From Nakamurella sp. A5-74 (GTDB lineage Bacteria > Actinomycetota > Actinomycetes > Mycobacteriales > Nakamurellaceae), in contig NZ_CP159218.1 in the NCBI RefSeq assembly GCF_040438885.1, positions 2,418,001-2,482,000 of the forward strand: 64,000 nt of DNA, given 5' to 3'. A program made the translations under genes and the position numbers. Positions 17,593 to 25,558 of the stretch are shown piece after piece. The notes beneath the pieces are model-generated. The model made no database searches and was not told the DNA's origin. It was given only the letters and a program-made list of their open reading frames with translations. The stretch's first letter is position 1. Every line of letters begins with the position of its first letter.

Positions 17593-18473
17593 CGGCCCGC
17601 CAACCTCGGGTCGAACCGGTCGCGCAGACCGTCACCGAGCAGGTTGAACCCGACCACGGCCAGCGCGATGGCTGCGGCGGGCCACACCGTGATGAGTGGG
17701 TCGGTCCCGAGGGTCACCTGCGATTCCTGCAACATCAACCCCCAGGACGCTGTGGTGAGGCCGGCGCCGAACCCGAGATAGGACAGTCCGGCCTCGGCGA
17801 GGATCGCGATCGCGTACGACACCGACGCCTGCACGATCACCAGCCCGAGGACGTTGGGCAGCACATGCGTCCACGCGATGGCGAACGGCCGCCTGCCGGC
17901 GACCCTGGCGGCCGGGATGTAGTCCTGCGCCAGGACGACCAGCGCACCGGCGCGGACGACCCGGATGAACGACGGGATGCTGGCGATGCCGATGGCGAGC
18001 ATCGAGGTGGTGATGCCGCCGCCCCAGATCGCCGCGAACATCAGCGCCAGCAGCAGAGCGGGGAACGCCAGCATGATGTCGGTGCCGCGCATCAGGATCT
18101 CCGACCACCGGCGCGGCACCATCGCGGCCAGGATCCCCAGCGGTGTCCCCACCACCGCTGCGATGCCGACCGCGACGATACCGACGTAGAGGGTGGTGCG
18201 GGCACCGGCCATCAGGAGCGAGGCGATGTCGCGGCCCAGCCGATCGGTACCCAGCAGGTGCCCGCCGACGCCGGGCCCGGCCTTGGCCAGCGAGGTGTCG
18301 GTGAAGCCGGGATCGTACGGGGTCCAGAAGAACGAGATGACCCCGACGATCGCGACAAGTGCAACGATGCCCCCGCCGATGTAGATCAACGGGCCGATCC
18401 GGCGCCCGTCCCCGGAGGGAGTAGGCCCGGTCGGGGAGGGACCGGTCGGCGCCTTCTCGAGGGAGGTCGTCAT
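17589..18473 (-). CDS. oligopeptide ABC transporter permease (DppC/OppC type)
   Basis: This 294-aa inner-membrane permease starts with a Pro/Thr-rich N-terminus and a first helix (LIYIGGGIVALVAIVGVISF), then the OppC N-terminal domain HLLGTDRLGRDIASLLMAGARTTL and five more helices. The EAA loop is ARVAGRRPFAIAWTHVLPNVLG, contacting the ATPases. The C-terminal GDGLRDRFDPRLAGR is typical. Overlaps couple it to dppB and dppD. Confidence 0.92.
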   Translation of the reverse strand: MTTSLEKAPTGPSPTGPTPSGDGRRIGPLIYIGGGIVALVAIVGVISFFWTPYDPGFTDTSLAKAGPGVGGHLLGTDRLGRDIASLLMAGARTTLYVGIVAVGIAAVVGTPLGILAAMVPRRWSEILMRGTDIMLAFPALLLALMFAAIWGGGITTSMLAIGIASIPSFIRVVRAGALVVLAQDYIPAARVAGRRPFAIAWTHVLPNVLGLVIVQASVSYAIAILAEAGLSYLGFGAGLTTASWGLMLQESQVTLGTDPLITVWPAAAIALAVVGFNLLGDGLRDRFDPRLAGR

Positions 18474-19414
18474 CGGGTCCTCAGTCTCGGGTCGATGGCC
18501 AGGTACAGCACGTCAACCAGGAAGCTGACGAGCAGCGCGAACACCACCAGCACGAACACGATGCCCTGCACGGTGATCAGGTCGCGGTTGGCGACCGCGT
18601 CGGTCAACATCGACCCGATCCCGGGGATGGCGAACACCCGCTCGATGACGACTGCCCCGACCATCAGCGTGACCAGCTGGACGCCGAGCACCGTCAGGAC
18701 CGGGACCGCGGCATTGCGCAGCCCGTGCCGCATCAGGGCCTCCAGCGGACGTAGTCCCTTGGACCGCGCCGTTCGCAGGTAGTCCTGGCCCATCTCGTCC
18801 AGCACCGCCGAACGCACGTACCGGGTGAGGACGGCTCCCTGCACCACGCCGAGGGCGATCCACGGCAACGTCAGATGCCGGAAGAACTGCACGGGATCGT
18901 CCGCAGGCACCACGTACCCGTTGGGCGGGAACCAGTTCCAGCGGAGCGCGAAGAACGACACCAGCAGCAGCCCGGCCAGGAACGCCGGGATCGCGACCCC
19001 CACCTGGCTGACCCCGGAGATCAGGATCCCCGACAACTTGCGATGTCGGACCGCAGCGATGACTCCCATCGGGATCGCGATCAGCAGCGACAGCACCATC
19101 CCGCCCAGCACCAGCCACAGGGTGACGGAGAACCGGTCGAGCAGATCGGCGCTGATCGGTTGTCGGCTCGAGTAGGAGACACCGAAATCGCCGCGGACGA
19201 CGCCGCCGATCCAGTTCAGGTACTGCACCGGCAGAGCGCGGTCCAGACCGACCTCGCGCTCCAGCGCGGCCACCGCATCGGGGGTCGCGCCGATGCCGAG
19301 CGTGACCTGCGCAGGGCTGCCGGGAACGACAGCCATCACCAGGAAGTCGATGACGCTCGCCACCAGCACGCTCGCCAGCAGGACGAGCGTGCGGATCCCC
19401 AGTCTGCGCAGCAC
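18470..19414 (-). CDS. oligopeptide ABC transporter permease (DppB/OppB type)
   Basis: This 314-aa permease has an N-terminal helix (TLVLLASVLVASVIDFLVMAV), the periplasmic-type insert LDRALPVQYLNWIGGVVRGDFGVS and the core domain with EAA motif ARSKGLRPLEALMRHGLRNA. Six membrane helices are visible. The tail VDVLYLAIDPRLRTR is the OppB signature. It starts 7 bp after the binding-protein gene and overlaps dppC by 4 bp. Confidence 0.92.
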   Translation of the reverse strand: MLRRLGIRTLVLLASVLVASVIDFLVMAVVPGSPAQVTLGIGATPDAVAALEREVGLDRALPVQYLNWIGGVVRGDFGVSYSSRQPISADLLDRFSVTLWLVLGGMVLSLLIAIPMGVIAAVRHRKLSGILISGVSQVGVAIPAFLAGLLLVSFFALRWNWFPPNGYVVPADDPVQFFRHLTLPWIALGVVQGAVLTRYVRSAVLDEMGQDYLRTARSKGLRPLEALMRHGLRNAAVPVLTVLGVQLVTLMVGAVVIERVFAIPGIGSMLTDAVANRDLITVQGIVFVLVVFALLVSFLVDVLYLAIDPRLRTR

Positions 19415-19421
19415 GTCCGGA

Positions 19422-20981
19422 TCAGCCGGCGGAGATCTTGGTGAAGTCGAACGACTCGGACACCTGGTTCTGCAGGATGCCCTTGACGTCGGTGTCGGCG
19501 ACGATCAGGTTGGGCAGCACCCACAGCCAGTCGCCGGCCGCATCATCGGCCAGGATCTCGGCGGCCTTCTTGTAGTCGGCGTCGAACTCCTCCGCGGTGC
19601 CGGCATCCCCGTCGGTGAACAGCTTCTGCACCTCCGGGTTGTCGTAGCGCGTGTAGTACTTCGGATTGCCCCAGATGTTGGCGATGTCACGTGGTTCCAC
19701 GTGCGCGACGATCGACATGTCGTAGTCGACGTTCTTGAACACCTGCTCCAACCAGCTCGGGAAGTCGAGGGTGTCGACGGTGACCGTGATGCCGACCTGC
19801 TTGAGCTGGGACACGATGATCGGTGCGGTGGCCGTCGCGTACGGCACGTTCGGAACCCGCAGTCGCAGGGTGTACGTCTTGCCACCCAACAGCTCCTTGG
19901 CCTTCGCCGGGTCGTACGGGTATTTCGAGTAGAGGTCCTCGTACCACGGATCGGTGGGCACGCTGTGGGTGCCGATCAGCTGGCCCTTTCCCGCCCAGAC
20001 GGTGTCCATGATGGCCTTGCGGTCAATGGCGTAGGTGATCGCCTGACGCACGTTCTTGTCGTCGAGCGGCGCCTTGCTGTTGTTGAAGCTCAGCAGCACC
20101 TCGCCCGTCGTGGTGCCCTCGATGGTCTGGTACTTGCTGGTGTCGGCGAACTGGCTCAGCGTCTCCGGCGCCTGGACCGTGGAGATGACGTCGATCTGCT
20201 TCCCCAGCAACGCGTTGTTCAGGGCGTTCGCGTCGGCGTAGTACTTCAGGTTGACGGTCGCGAGCGCGGGGGCGGCGCCCCAGTAGTTCGGATTGCGCTC
20301 CAGCACGAGCTGCACGTTGGTCTGGTACGACTTCACCGTGAACGGCCCGGTGCCGATCGGCTTGGCGGCCAGATCGCCGACCCCGGTCTTGGAGTACATG
20401 GCGCCGATCCGGGTCGCCATCGCGTACAACCAGCTCTGGCTGGGCTTCGAGAGGGTCACCTTGAGAGTCGAATCGTCGACGGCCTCGGCCTTGGACACGA
20501 CGTCCATCCCTGCCTTGACGGCGGGCTTCCAGTCCTTCTGCACGCGTTCGATCGAGAACACCGCGTCGGCTGCGGTGAAAGCCGCGCCGTCGGAGAACTT
20601 CACGTCCTTGCGCAGGGTGAAGGTGTAGCTCTTGTTGTCGCTGGAGACCTCGTACTTCTCGGCCAGCAGCGGCACGATCTTGCCGCCGTCGTCCAGCCGG
20701 ACGAGGCCCTCGTAGACGTTGTAGAGCAGCGCCTGCGGGATGGCTGCGCCGTCGTCGACGGACATGTCGAGCGTCTTGGGCGCGAGCACGAATCCGACGG
20801 AGAGGGCGGCGCCGGATGACGCGCCGCCGGAGCCCGAGGCGGATCCGCCGCCGGTCGAGCCGGTCGCCGAGCCCCCGGCACTCGAAGTCGGCTGGGTGCT
20901 CGAGCCGGCGGTGCACCCGGCCAGCACGACGAGCGCTCCGCTGAGCAGCGCGAGAACGGAATGTACTGGTCGGACCCTCAT
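19422..20981 (-). CDS. peptide-type substrate-binding lipoprotein (SBP family 5)
   Basis: This 519-aa solute-binding protein has a lipobox signal (LVVLAGC near residue 22) and a Ser/Gly-rich linker. The family-5 core runs through LDMSVDDGAAIPQALLYNVYEGLVRL, FTLRKDVKFSDGAAFTAADAVFSIERV, GTGPFTVKSYQ and NVRQAITYAIDRKAIMDTVW. It captures peptides or related ligands outside the membrane for the DppBCDF pump encoded immediately downstream. As first gene, its 175-bp upstream region, shared divergently with the DNA ligase, should carry the operon promoter. No regulator gene is adjacent. Confidence 0.92.
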   Translation of the reverse strand: MRVRPVHSVLALLSGALVVLAGCTAGSSTQPTSSAGGSATGSTGGGSASGSGGASSGAALSVGFVLAPKTLDMSVDDGAAIPQALLYNVYEGLVRLDDGGKIVPLLAEKYEVSSDNKSYTFTLRKDVKFSDGAAFTAADAVFSIERVQKDWKPAVKAGMDVVSKAEAVDDSTLKVTLSKPSQSWLYAMATRIGAMYSKTGVGDLAAKPIGTGPFTVKSYQTNVQLVLERNPNYWGAAPALATVNLKYYADANALNNALLGKQIDVISTVQAPETLSQFADTSKYQTIEGTTTGEVLLSFNNSKAPLDDKNVRQAITYAIDRKAIMDTVWAGKGQLIGTHSVPTDPWYEDLYSKYPYDPAKAKELLGGKTYTLRLRVPNVPYATATAPIIVSQLKQVGITVTVDTLDFPSWLEQVFKNVDYDMSIVAHVEPRDIANIWGNPKYYTRYDNPEVQKLFTDGDAGTAEEFDADYKKAAEILADDAAGDWLWVLPNLIVADTDVKGILQNQVSESFDFTKISAG

Positions 20982-21156
20982 GGCGAAGCCTTTCCTCGGG
21001 TGAGCGGTCGTGCCGGCGTGCTACCTGCGAGACCCGTCGATCATGACAGGAACTTTTCCTGGGAGCATGCCACCCGGGCGCTCGGCACGCGCCGACCACC
21101 CCGGTGGAATACGTCACCCTCTCCTGCCGGCAGGCCCCGACGGGCACACTGGGCCC

Positions 21157-22218
21157 ATGGATCTTCCCGTCAGCCTGCCGATCGATCCGATGCTCGCCAA
21201 GGCCGCCACCCGAGTCCCAGATGCCGAGGCCGTTCCGGGTGGGTACGCCTTCGAGCCCAAGTGGGACGGCTTCCGCTGCCTGGTGGTCCGGGACGGCGAC
21301 GAGGTGGAGTTGGCCTCCCGCGGCTCCAAGCCCTTGACCCGCTACTTCCCCGACGTGGTCGAGGCCGTGAGGGCGCACCTGCCGGCGCGGATCGTGCTCG
21401 ACTGCGAGATCGTCGTGCGGTCCGGTGAAGAAGGTGCGCAGCGCCTGGATTTCGACGCGCTGAGCCAGCGGATCCATCCGGCGGAGTCCCGGGTGCGCAA
21501 GCTCGCCGTCGAGACGCCCGCCGAGTTGATCGCCTTCGATCTGCTGGCTCTCGGTGACGAGAACCTGATGTCGAACCCGTTCGGAGACAGGCGGTCTCGG
21601 CTGGAGGACGCTCTCGGCGGGCTGGCTGAGGACGCGCCGATCCACTTGACCCGGATCACCACCGACACCGCGCTCGCCCAGGAGTGGTTCGAGACGTTCG
21701 AAGGCGCGGGTCTGGACGGTGTCGTCGCGAAGCCGCTGGCGGACGCCTACCAACCCGGCAAGCGCGCGATGCTGAAGATCAAGCACCAGCGCACTGCTGA
21801 CGTGGTGATCATGGGCTACCGGATCCACAAGTCGGGCGAGGGTGTCGGATCGCTGCTCGTGGGCCTGTACAACGACGACGGTGAGCTGTTCAACGTGGGC
21901 GGGGTGGCATCGTTCACCGCGAAGCGGCGCGTCGAATTGATCGCTGAGCTCGAGCCGTACGTCGATCGCACCGACGACGGCGCTGCGGTCCGGGGGGCGA
22001 CCGAGAAGTCCCGCTACACGGGAGCGAGGGACGTCACCTACGTCCGGCTGCGCCCCGAGCTCGTGATCGAGGTCGGCTACAACCAGATGGAGCAGTGGCG
22101 CTTCCGTCACCCGGCGACCCTGGTCCGCTTCCGTCCCGACCGGGAGGCCGGCTCCTGCCTGTTCTCCCAGATTGACCGGGCCGTGGCCTACGACCTGGAT
22201 GAGGTGTTGACCCGGTGA
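21157..22218 (+). CDS. ATP-dependent DNA ligase (LigC/LigD-ligase type)
   Basis: This 353-aa ligase adenylates itself at Lys35 in the motif I sequence EPKWDGFRCLV, then seals nicks. Further nucleotidyltransferase motifs are RGSKPLTRYFPDV (III-like), VLDCEIVV (Glu), LIAFDLLALGDENL, LDGVVAKPLADAY (IV) and RAMLKIKHQRTADVVIMGYR (V). The C-terminal OB-fold ends near RFRPDREAGSCLFSQ. The size fits stand-alone mycobacterial LigC rather than full LigD. A LigD-type primase-polymerase gene lies 2.2 kb away, as LigC/Prim-PolC do in mycobacteria, pointing to excision or end-joining repair. ATG 21157 starts the conserved MDLPVSLPIDPMLAKA region. Confidence 0.92.
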   Translation: MDLPVSLPIDPMLAKAATRVPDAEAVPGGYAFEPKWDGFRCLVVRDGDEVELASRGSKPLTRYFPDVVEAVRAHLPARIVLDCEIVVRSGEEGAQRLDFDALSQRIHPAESRVRKLAVETPAELIAFDLLALGDENLMSNPFGDRRSRLEDALGGLAEDAPIHLTRITTDTALAQEWFETFEGAGLDGVVAKPLADAYQPGKRAMLKIKHQRTADVVIMGYRIHKSGEGVGSLLVGLYNDDGELFNVGGVASFTAKRRVELIAELEPYVDRTDDGAAVRGATEKSRYTGARDVTYVRLRPELVIEVGYNQMEQWRFRHPATLVRFRPDREAGSCLFSQIDRAVAYDLDEVLTR

Positions 22219-23030
22219 AGGCCTACGACCTGGGGTTCGGGGTCGAGGTGCGCGCACTGCAGACCAAGACCCTGTACGGGGAACCGCTACCCGGTGACGG
22301 CGCGGTGCAGGCGGGCTGGACGGGACCCTGGGGTCCGGCCATCCGTCCGGCGCAGTGGCCGCGGAGCTCCATCACCGGCCTGCCGATGTCACATGCGCTG
22401 ACGCTGCGCCTTCCGTCGGACTACCAACGTCGCGGATCTGACCTGTCGGCAATCTCATTTTTCACCGCCGGCAACTTCACCGAGACCCCGCCACCCAGAC
22501 CGCTCGTTCCCGATCCGGAGTCGGATGATCCTTTCCTCCGGGAGCTAGCCGGTCTGGAACACCATCCGGAGGAGGTCCTGCTGAACGACATCATCGATGG
22601 CCAGTTCGCCCTGATCTGGTTGGCAGACACCGAGTTCGCCGCCGGCCCTGTGGCACCGCCGGCAGAAGTGCGCCGTCCTGGTGAGCATCTGTACGACGAC
22701 GGAGGGTGCTTCTGGGACCCGGACTCCGAGTTCGACGCCGGCGACACCGCATGGCTGGTCGAACGACCGGATCCCAACGCAGGAAAGACCCCGAGCGAGA
22801 GCCATGTGGGTGATTACCGACCTCTGTACGACGAGAACACCGAGATGCAGCCGTGGGCGACGGCTCTGTTCGGTCGTTCGCACCTCGGTGGGACGTCCTT
22901 CCATCTGCAATCTGTCCCGGAGGGCCTGACCCCGTACTACTTGGAGCTGGAAGAGATCGCAGGGCTGAACTTCGGGACCGGCAACGCTCAGATCGACCTC
23001 GAGTCCGGCGTCTTCGACTGGGCCTGCTGA
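22215..23030 (+). CDS. DUF1963 (YwqG)-like protein
   Basis: This 271-aa soluble protein overlaps the ligase stop by GTGA. The pattern QWPRSSITGLPMSHALTLRL near the N-terminus and RSHLGGTSFHLQSVPEGLTPYYLELEEI near the C-terminus recalls the DUF1963/YwqG family, whose function is unknown. Acidic residues and Trp/Tyr/Phe are more frequent than in neighbouring proteins. Codon choice appears slightly less GC-biased than in the ligase, and the gene separates two repair genes that are adjacent elsewhere, so recent acquisition is plausible. Confidence 0.55.
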   Translation: MKAYDLGFGVEVRALQTKTLYGEPLPGDGAVQAGWTGPWGPAIRPAQWPRSSITGLPMSHALTLRLPSDYQRRGSDLSAISFFTAGNFTETPPPRPLVPDPESDDPFLRELAGLEHHPEEVLLNDIIDGQFALIWLADTEFAAGPVAPPAEVRRPGEHLYDDGGCFWDPDSEFDAGDTAWLVERPDPNAGKTPSESHVGDYRPLYDENTEMQPWATALFGRSHLGGTSFHLQSVPEGLTPYYLELEEIAGLNFGTGNAQIDLESGVFDWAC

Positions 23031-23221
23031 GCGCTCCCGATCTTCCACCCGGTCGACGAGGCAGATGTCTCCGACACTCCAGCGGCAGAGCCCCTTGGTT
23101 GTCCACACGACCTGATCCTGTCCACACCGGAGCATCGGTCGCTCTGGTTCACATTCGCGCGGCGGCAGGGTCTGGTGAGTCGCACCGCACTTCGCGGTGC
23201 CCTCCCGGAGGGCCTCCATCC

Positions 23222-23787
23222 ATGTCCGTTCTTGCTCGCCGTGCCGCTCCGTCCACGAGACGTCAACGGCTGTTGCTCGCCCCGCTCCTGTTCGCACTAG
23301 CAGTCCCCACGCTCACGTCCACCTCCGCCGGAGCAGCCCCGCCGGCTGTCCCGATCGCGTGCCGAGCACCCTCAGCGACAGTGGGCGACCTGACCTTCCG
23401 CTGGCTGCCGGCTGGGCTCGGTGCCCGCTGGGACGGGTCGCCCTACTCCTATGACGACGTCGACTTCGTGGCTGCGGTGTGGGAGTCGGGGTCCGACCAG
23501 ACCGGCTGGTCGACTGACCTGCATATCGCCGTGATGACCGGTGACCGACTGAGTTCACCGCGAGCGCTGCGCGACTGGTTATCGAGTACGGGGGGCGGCC
23601 GGCTGACGAGCTCGACTACCGGCGGACGACTGTCCGCGGCGCTCCCGGCTGGATCACCCGTGATCAGATCTTCTGGCTCGTCCGCCCGGGTCTGGCCGCC
23701 TCGGTGACGCTCGAGGTCCCGCGCTGGAGCGCCGGCGACCTGCGACGGCTGGTGAACTTGTACCGGTTGACCGGTGAGGGTGAGTGA
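23222..23787 (+). pseudogene. exported protein gene interrupted by a 1-nt frameshift
   Basis: The start at 23222 encodes a signal peptide (RRQRLLLAPLLFALAVPTLTSTSAGA) and a secreted domain up to MTGDRLSSPRALRDW at 23578. Beyond this the frame continues with low-complexity SSTGGGRLTSSTTGG to a stop at 23707. Stepping back one base at 23578 restores a protein-like sequence (VIEYGGRPADELDYRRTTV, then APGWITRDQIFWLVRPG, ending LVNLYRLTGEGE) with a stop at 23785-23787. A single deleted base therefore explains the break; a sequencing error is also possible. The intact product would be 188 residues of unknown function, resembling small actinobacterial secreted proteins. Confidence 0.7.
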
Positions 23788-23810
23788 CAGCCCCAACAAG
23801 GTAACCTGTC

Positions 23811-24041
23811 ATGGAGGTGATCATCACCAACAGTGCCCGGAGGCACGGTATCGCCGACGTCGATCAGCTCCACGCTTACCTCCACGCGGTTCGCGTGTTC
23901 GATCTGGATGACGACTTCAGCATGCACATCGGCCCCGCTCGAACCAGCATCCTGCTGGAGATCGATGTGGTCTGCGCCGCCAGCGGTCGAGTCGTGATCG
24001 TTCACGCCGTGATCGCCCGACCGAAGTTCCTCAGGTGCTGA
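23811..24041 (+). CDS. small toxin-like protein of a two-gene TA-type module
   Basis: This 76-aa protein has the layout N-terminal SARRHGIADVDQLHAYLHAVRVF, then DFSMHIGPARTSILLEIDVV and VVIVHAVIARPKFL. I recognise a widespread actinobacterial family with HG...IGP..LLE...HA..AR.KF; it is usually found with a small HTH partner and often annotated as a toxin, but its biochemical activity is not known to me. It overlaps the next gene by 7 bp. The ATG at 23811 has a weak AAGG site upstream. Confidence 0.6.
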   Translation: MEVIITNSARRHGIADVDQLHAYLHAVRVFDLDDDFSMHIGPARTSILLEIDVVCAASGRVVIVHAVIARPKFLRC

Positions 24042-24313
24042 CGGTGCCCAAGTCCTTGCAGGAGATCCTCGACCGGGCCGACGAGTATGCGGAGCGCTTC
24101 GAGGGATACGAGCCCAGGCCCGGAGATCTACGCACCGCTGACGACGATCGGATCGGCAAGCTCGTCCGCATGCGCGCCGAGCTCGACCGGTCGATCCTCC
24201 AGGCGGTGCGGGACGCGCGCGATGACGGCAGTTCGTGGTCGACGATCGGCCGCCAGCTCGGCACGAGTGGCGAGGCCGCTCGTCAACGGTATGCGCACCT
24301 GATTGCATCCTGA
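24035..24313 (+). CDS. small HTH antitoxin-like partner
   Basis: This 92-aa protein has an N-terminal helical region LQEILDRADEYAERFEGYEP, a central basic/acidic helix and a C-terminal helix-turn-helix-like SWSTIGRQLGTSGEAARQRY. The same C-terminal motif occurs in antitoxin-like partners of the preceding small protein family. The GTG at 24035 overlaps the toxin-like gene; GTG 24044 is an alternative start. A DNA-binding autorepressor role is inferred from the motif and the overlap. Confidence 0.6.
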   Translation: MLTVPKSLQEILDRADEYAERFEGYEPRPGDLRTADDDRIGKLVRMRAELDRSILQAVRDARDDGSSWSTIGRQLGTSGEAARQRYAHLIAS

Positions 24314-24455
24314 GTCACCGCGCACGTGGGTAGAACCGCAGCCGCATTCCGAAGTGTCGCCGAAACGCCCGAACCGGACACTCAGCGACCAGTTGGAATG
24401 CGGCTGGGCCCGGCACGGGTGGCGCGGGGAGTCGGCTCACGCGCCGCAGGGAGCT

Positions 24456-25538
24456 TCAGGGCTTCGGCGTGACGCCGTCGTCCTCCCAGTTCTCGGAGTT
24501 CTTCTTGCTCGGCTGCACCCGGGGCGGCTCACCGGGCATCTTCGGGTAGTCGGGAGGGAAGTTGAGCTCGGCCAGGCCACGCTCGGACACATCCGCGTCC
24601 CAAGCCGTGATCGCTCGCTCGATGTCGCCGATCACCCCGTCGCCGCCGTCGGCCATCGCCTGCCACGCGTCACCCTCGGAGTCGAGCAGCATGGGTACCG
24701 AGTGAACGGTGAAGTCGGCAGGTGTGATGTCCCGCAACGCTTCCCAGCGCACCGGCATCGACACCGGCGCACCCGGCAGCGGCCGGACGCTGTAGGCGGC
24801 GGCGATAGTGCGGTCCCGGCAGGCCTGGTTGTAGTCGATGAAGATCTTGTCGCCGCGTTGTTCCTTCCACCATGCGGTGGTGACGAGCTCGGGGATCCGG
24901 CGCTCCAACTCGCGCGCCACTGCGATCACCCCGTGGCGGACGTCCAGGAACTCCCGCGTCGGCGCGATGCGGGCGAAGACGTGCAGTCCGCGGTTGCCGG
25001 AGGTCTTGACGAACGGCGTGAAACCCCACTCGCGCAACAGGTCTCCGAGCACCACGGCAGCTTCGACCACATCGGAGAAGGCCCGTCCCGGCTGCGGGTC
25101 GAGGTCGATCCGCAGCTCGTCCGGGTTGTCGAGGTCGGTGGTACGGACCGGCCACGGATGCAGCGTCACGGTGTTCATCTGGATCGTCCAGACGGCAGTC
25201 GCGATCTCGTCGATCACCAGCTGCGGGTGCGAGCGCCCCGACGGATAGACCACCGGCACGGAGCGGGCCCAGGCGGGAACACCGCGAGGCGGGTTCTTCG
25301 AGTAGAACGCTTCGCCGTCGATCCCGTCCGGGTAGCGCTGCAACGTCACCGGCCGGTCGCCGACCGCGCGCAGCAATGCGTCACCGACCGCGGCGACGTA
25401 CCTGGCCAGCTCGATCTTGGTGACCTGAGTGCCGGACGCCGAGGCCGGCCACATCACCCGATCCGGGCTGGAGATGCGCACCGACCGCACGCTGCCGTCC
25501 GGCGCCGGAACCTCGACCTGCTCTGCGGTGGCTGCCAT
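24456..25538 (-). CDS. LigD-type primase-polymerase (Prim-Pol)
   Basis: This 360-aa archaeo-eukaryotic primase-type polymerase fills gaps with ribo- or deoxynucleotides during repair. Active-site features are the catalytic Asp pair in LRIDLDPQPGRAFSDV, the nucleotide-binding KTSGNRGLHVFARI and the third acidic site in KIFIDYNQACRDRTIAAAYS, with PGAPVSMPVRWEAL after it. The stand-alone length (no ligase or nuclease domain fused) matches mycobacterial Prim-PolC/PolD1. ATG 25538 is the natural start. It faces the toxin-antitoxin-like genes and ligase across a 142-bp gap. No ku gene is in the window. Confidence 0.92.
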   Translation of the reverse strand: MAATAEQVEVPAPDGSVRSVRISSPDRVMWPASASGTQVTKIELARYVAAVGDALLRAVGDRPVTLQRYPDGIDGEAFYSKNPPRGVPAWARSVPVVYPSGRSHPQLVIDEIATAVWTIQMNTVTLHPWPVRTTDLDNPDELRIDLDPQPGRAFSDVVEAAVVLGDLLREWGFTPFVKTSGNRGLHVFARIAPTREFLDVRHGVIAVARELERRIPELVTTAWWKEQRGDKIFIDYNQACRDRTIAAAYSVRPLPGAPVSMPVRWEALRDITPADFTVHSVPMLLDSEGDAWQAMADGGDGVIGDIERAITAWDADVSERGLAELNFPPDYPKMPGEPPRVQPSKKNSENWEDDGVTPKP

Positions 25539-25558
25539 CTACCCGACCTCCCGCTCGA

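Noticed and set aside
20023-22257. 744-codon minus-strand open frame over the peptide-binding protein and ligase
   Set aside because: Shifted-frame and antisense shadow; both underlying genes have full motifs.
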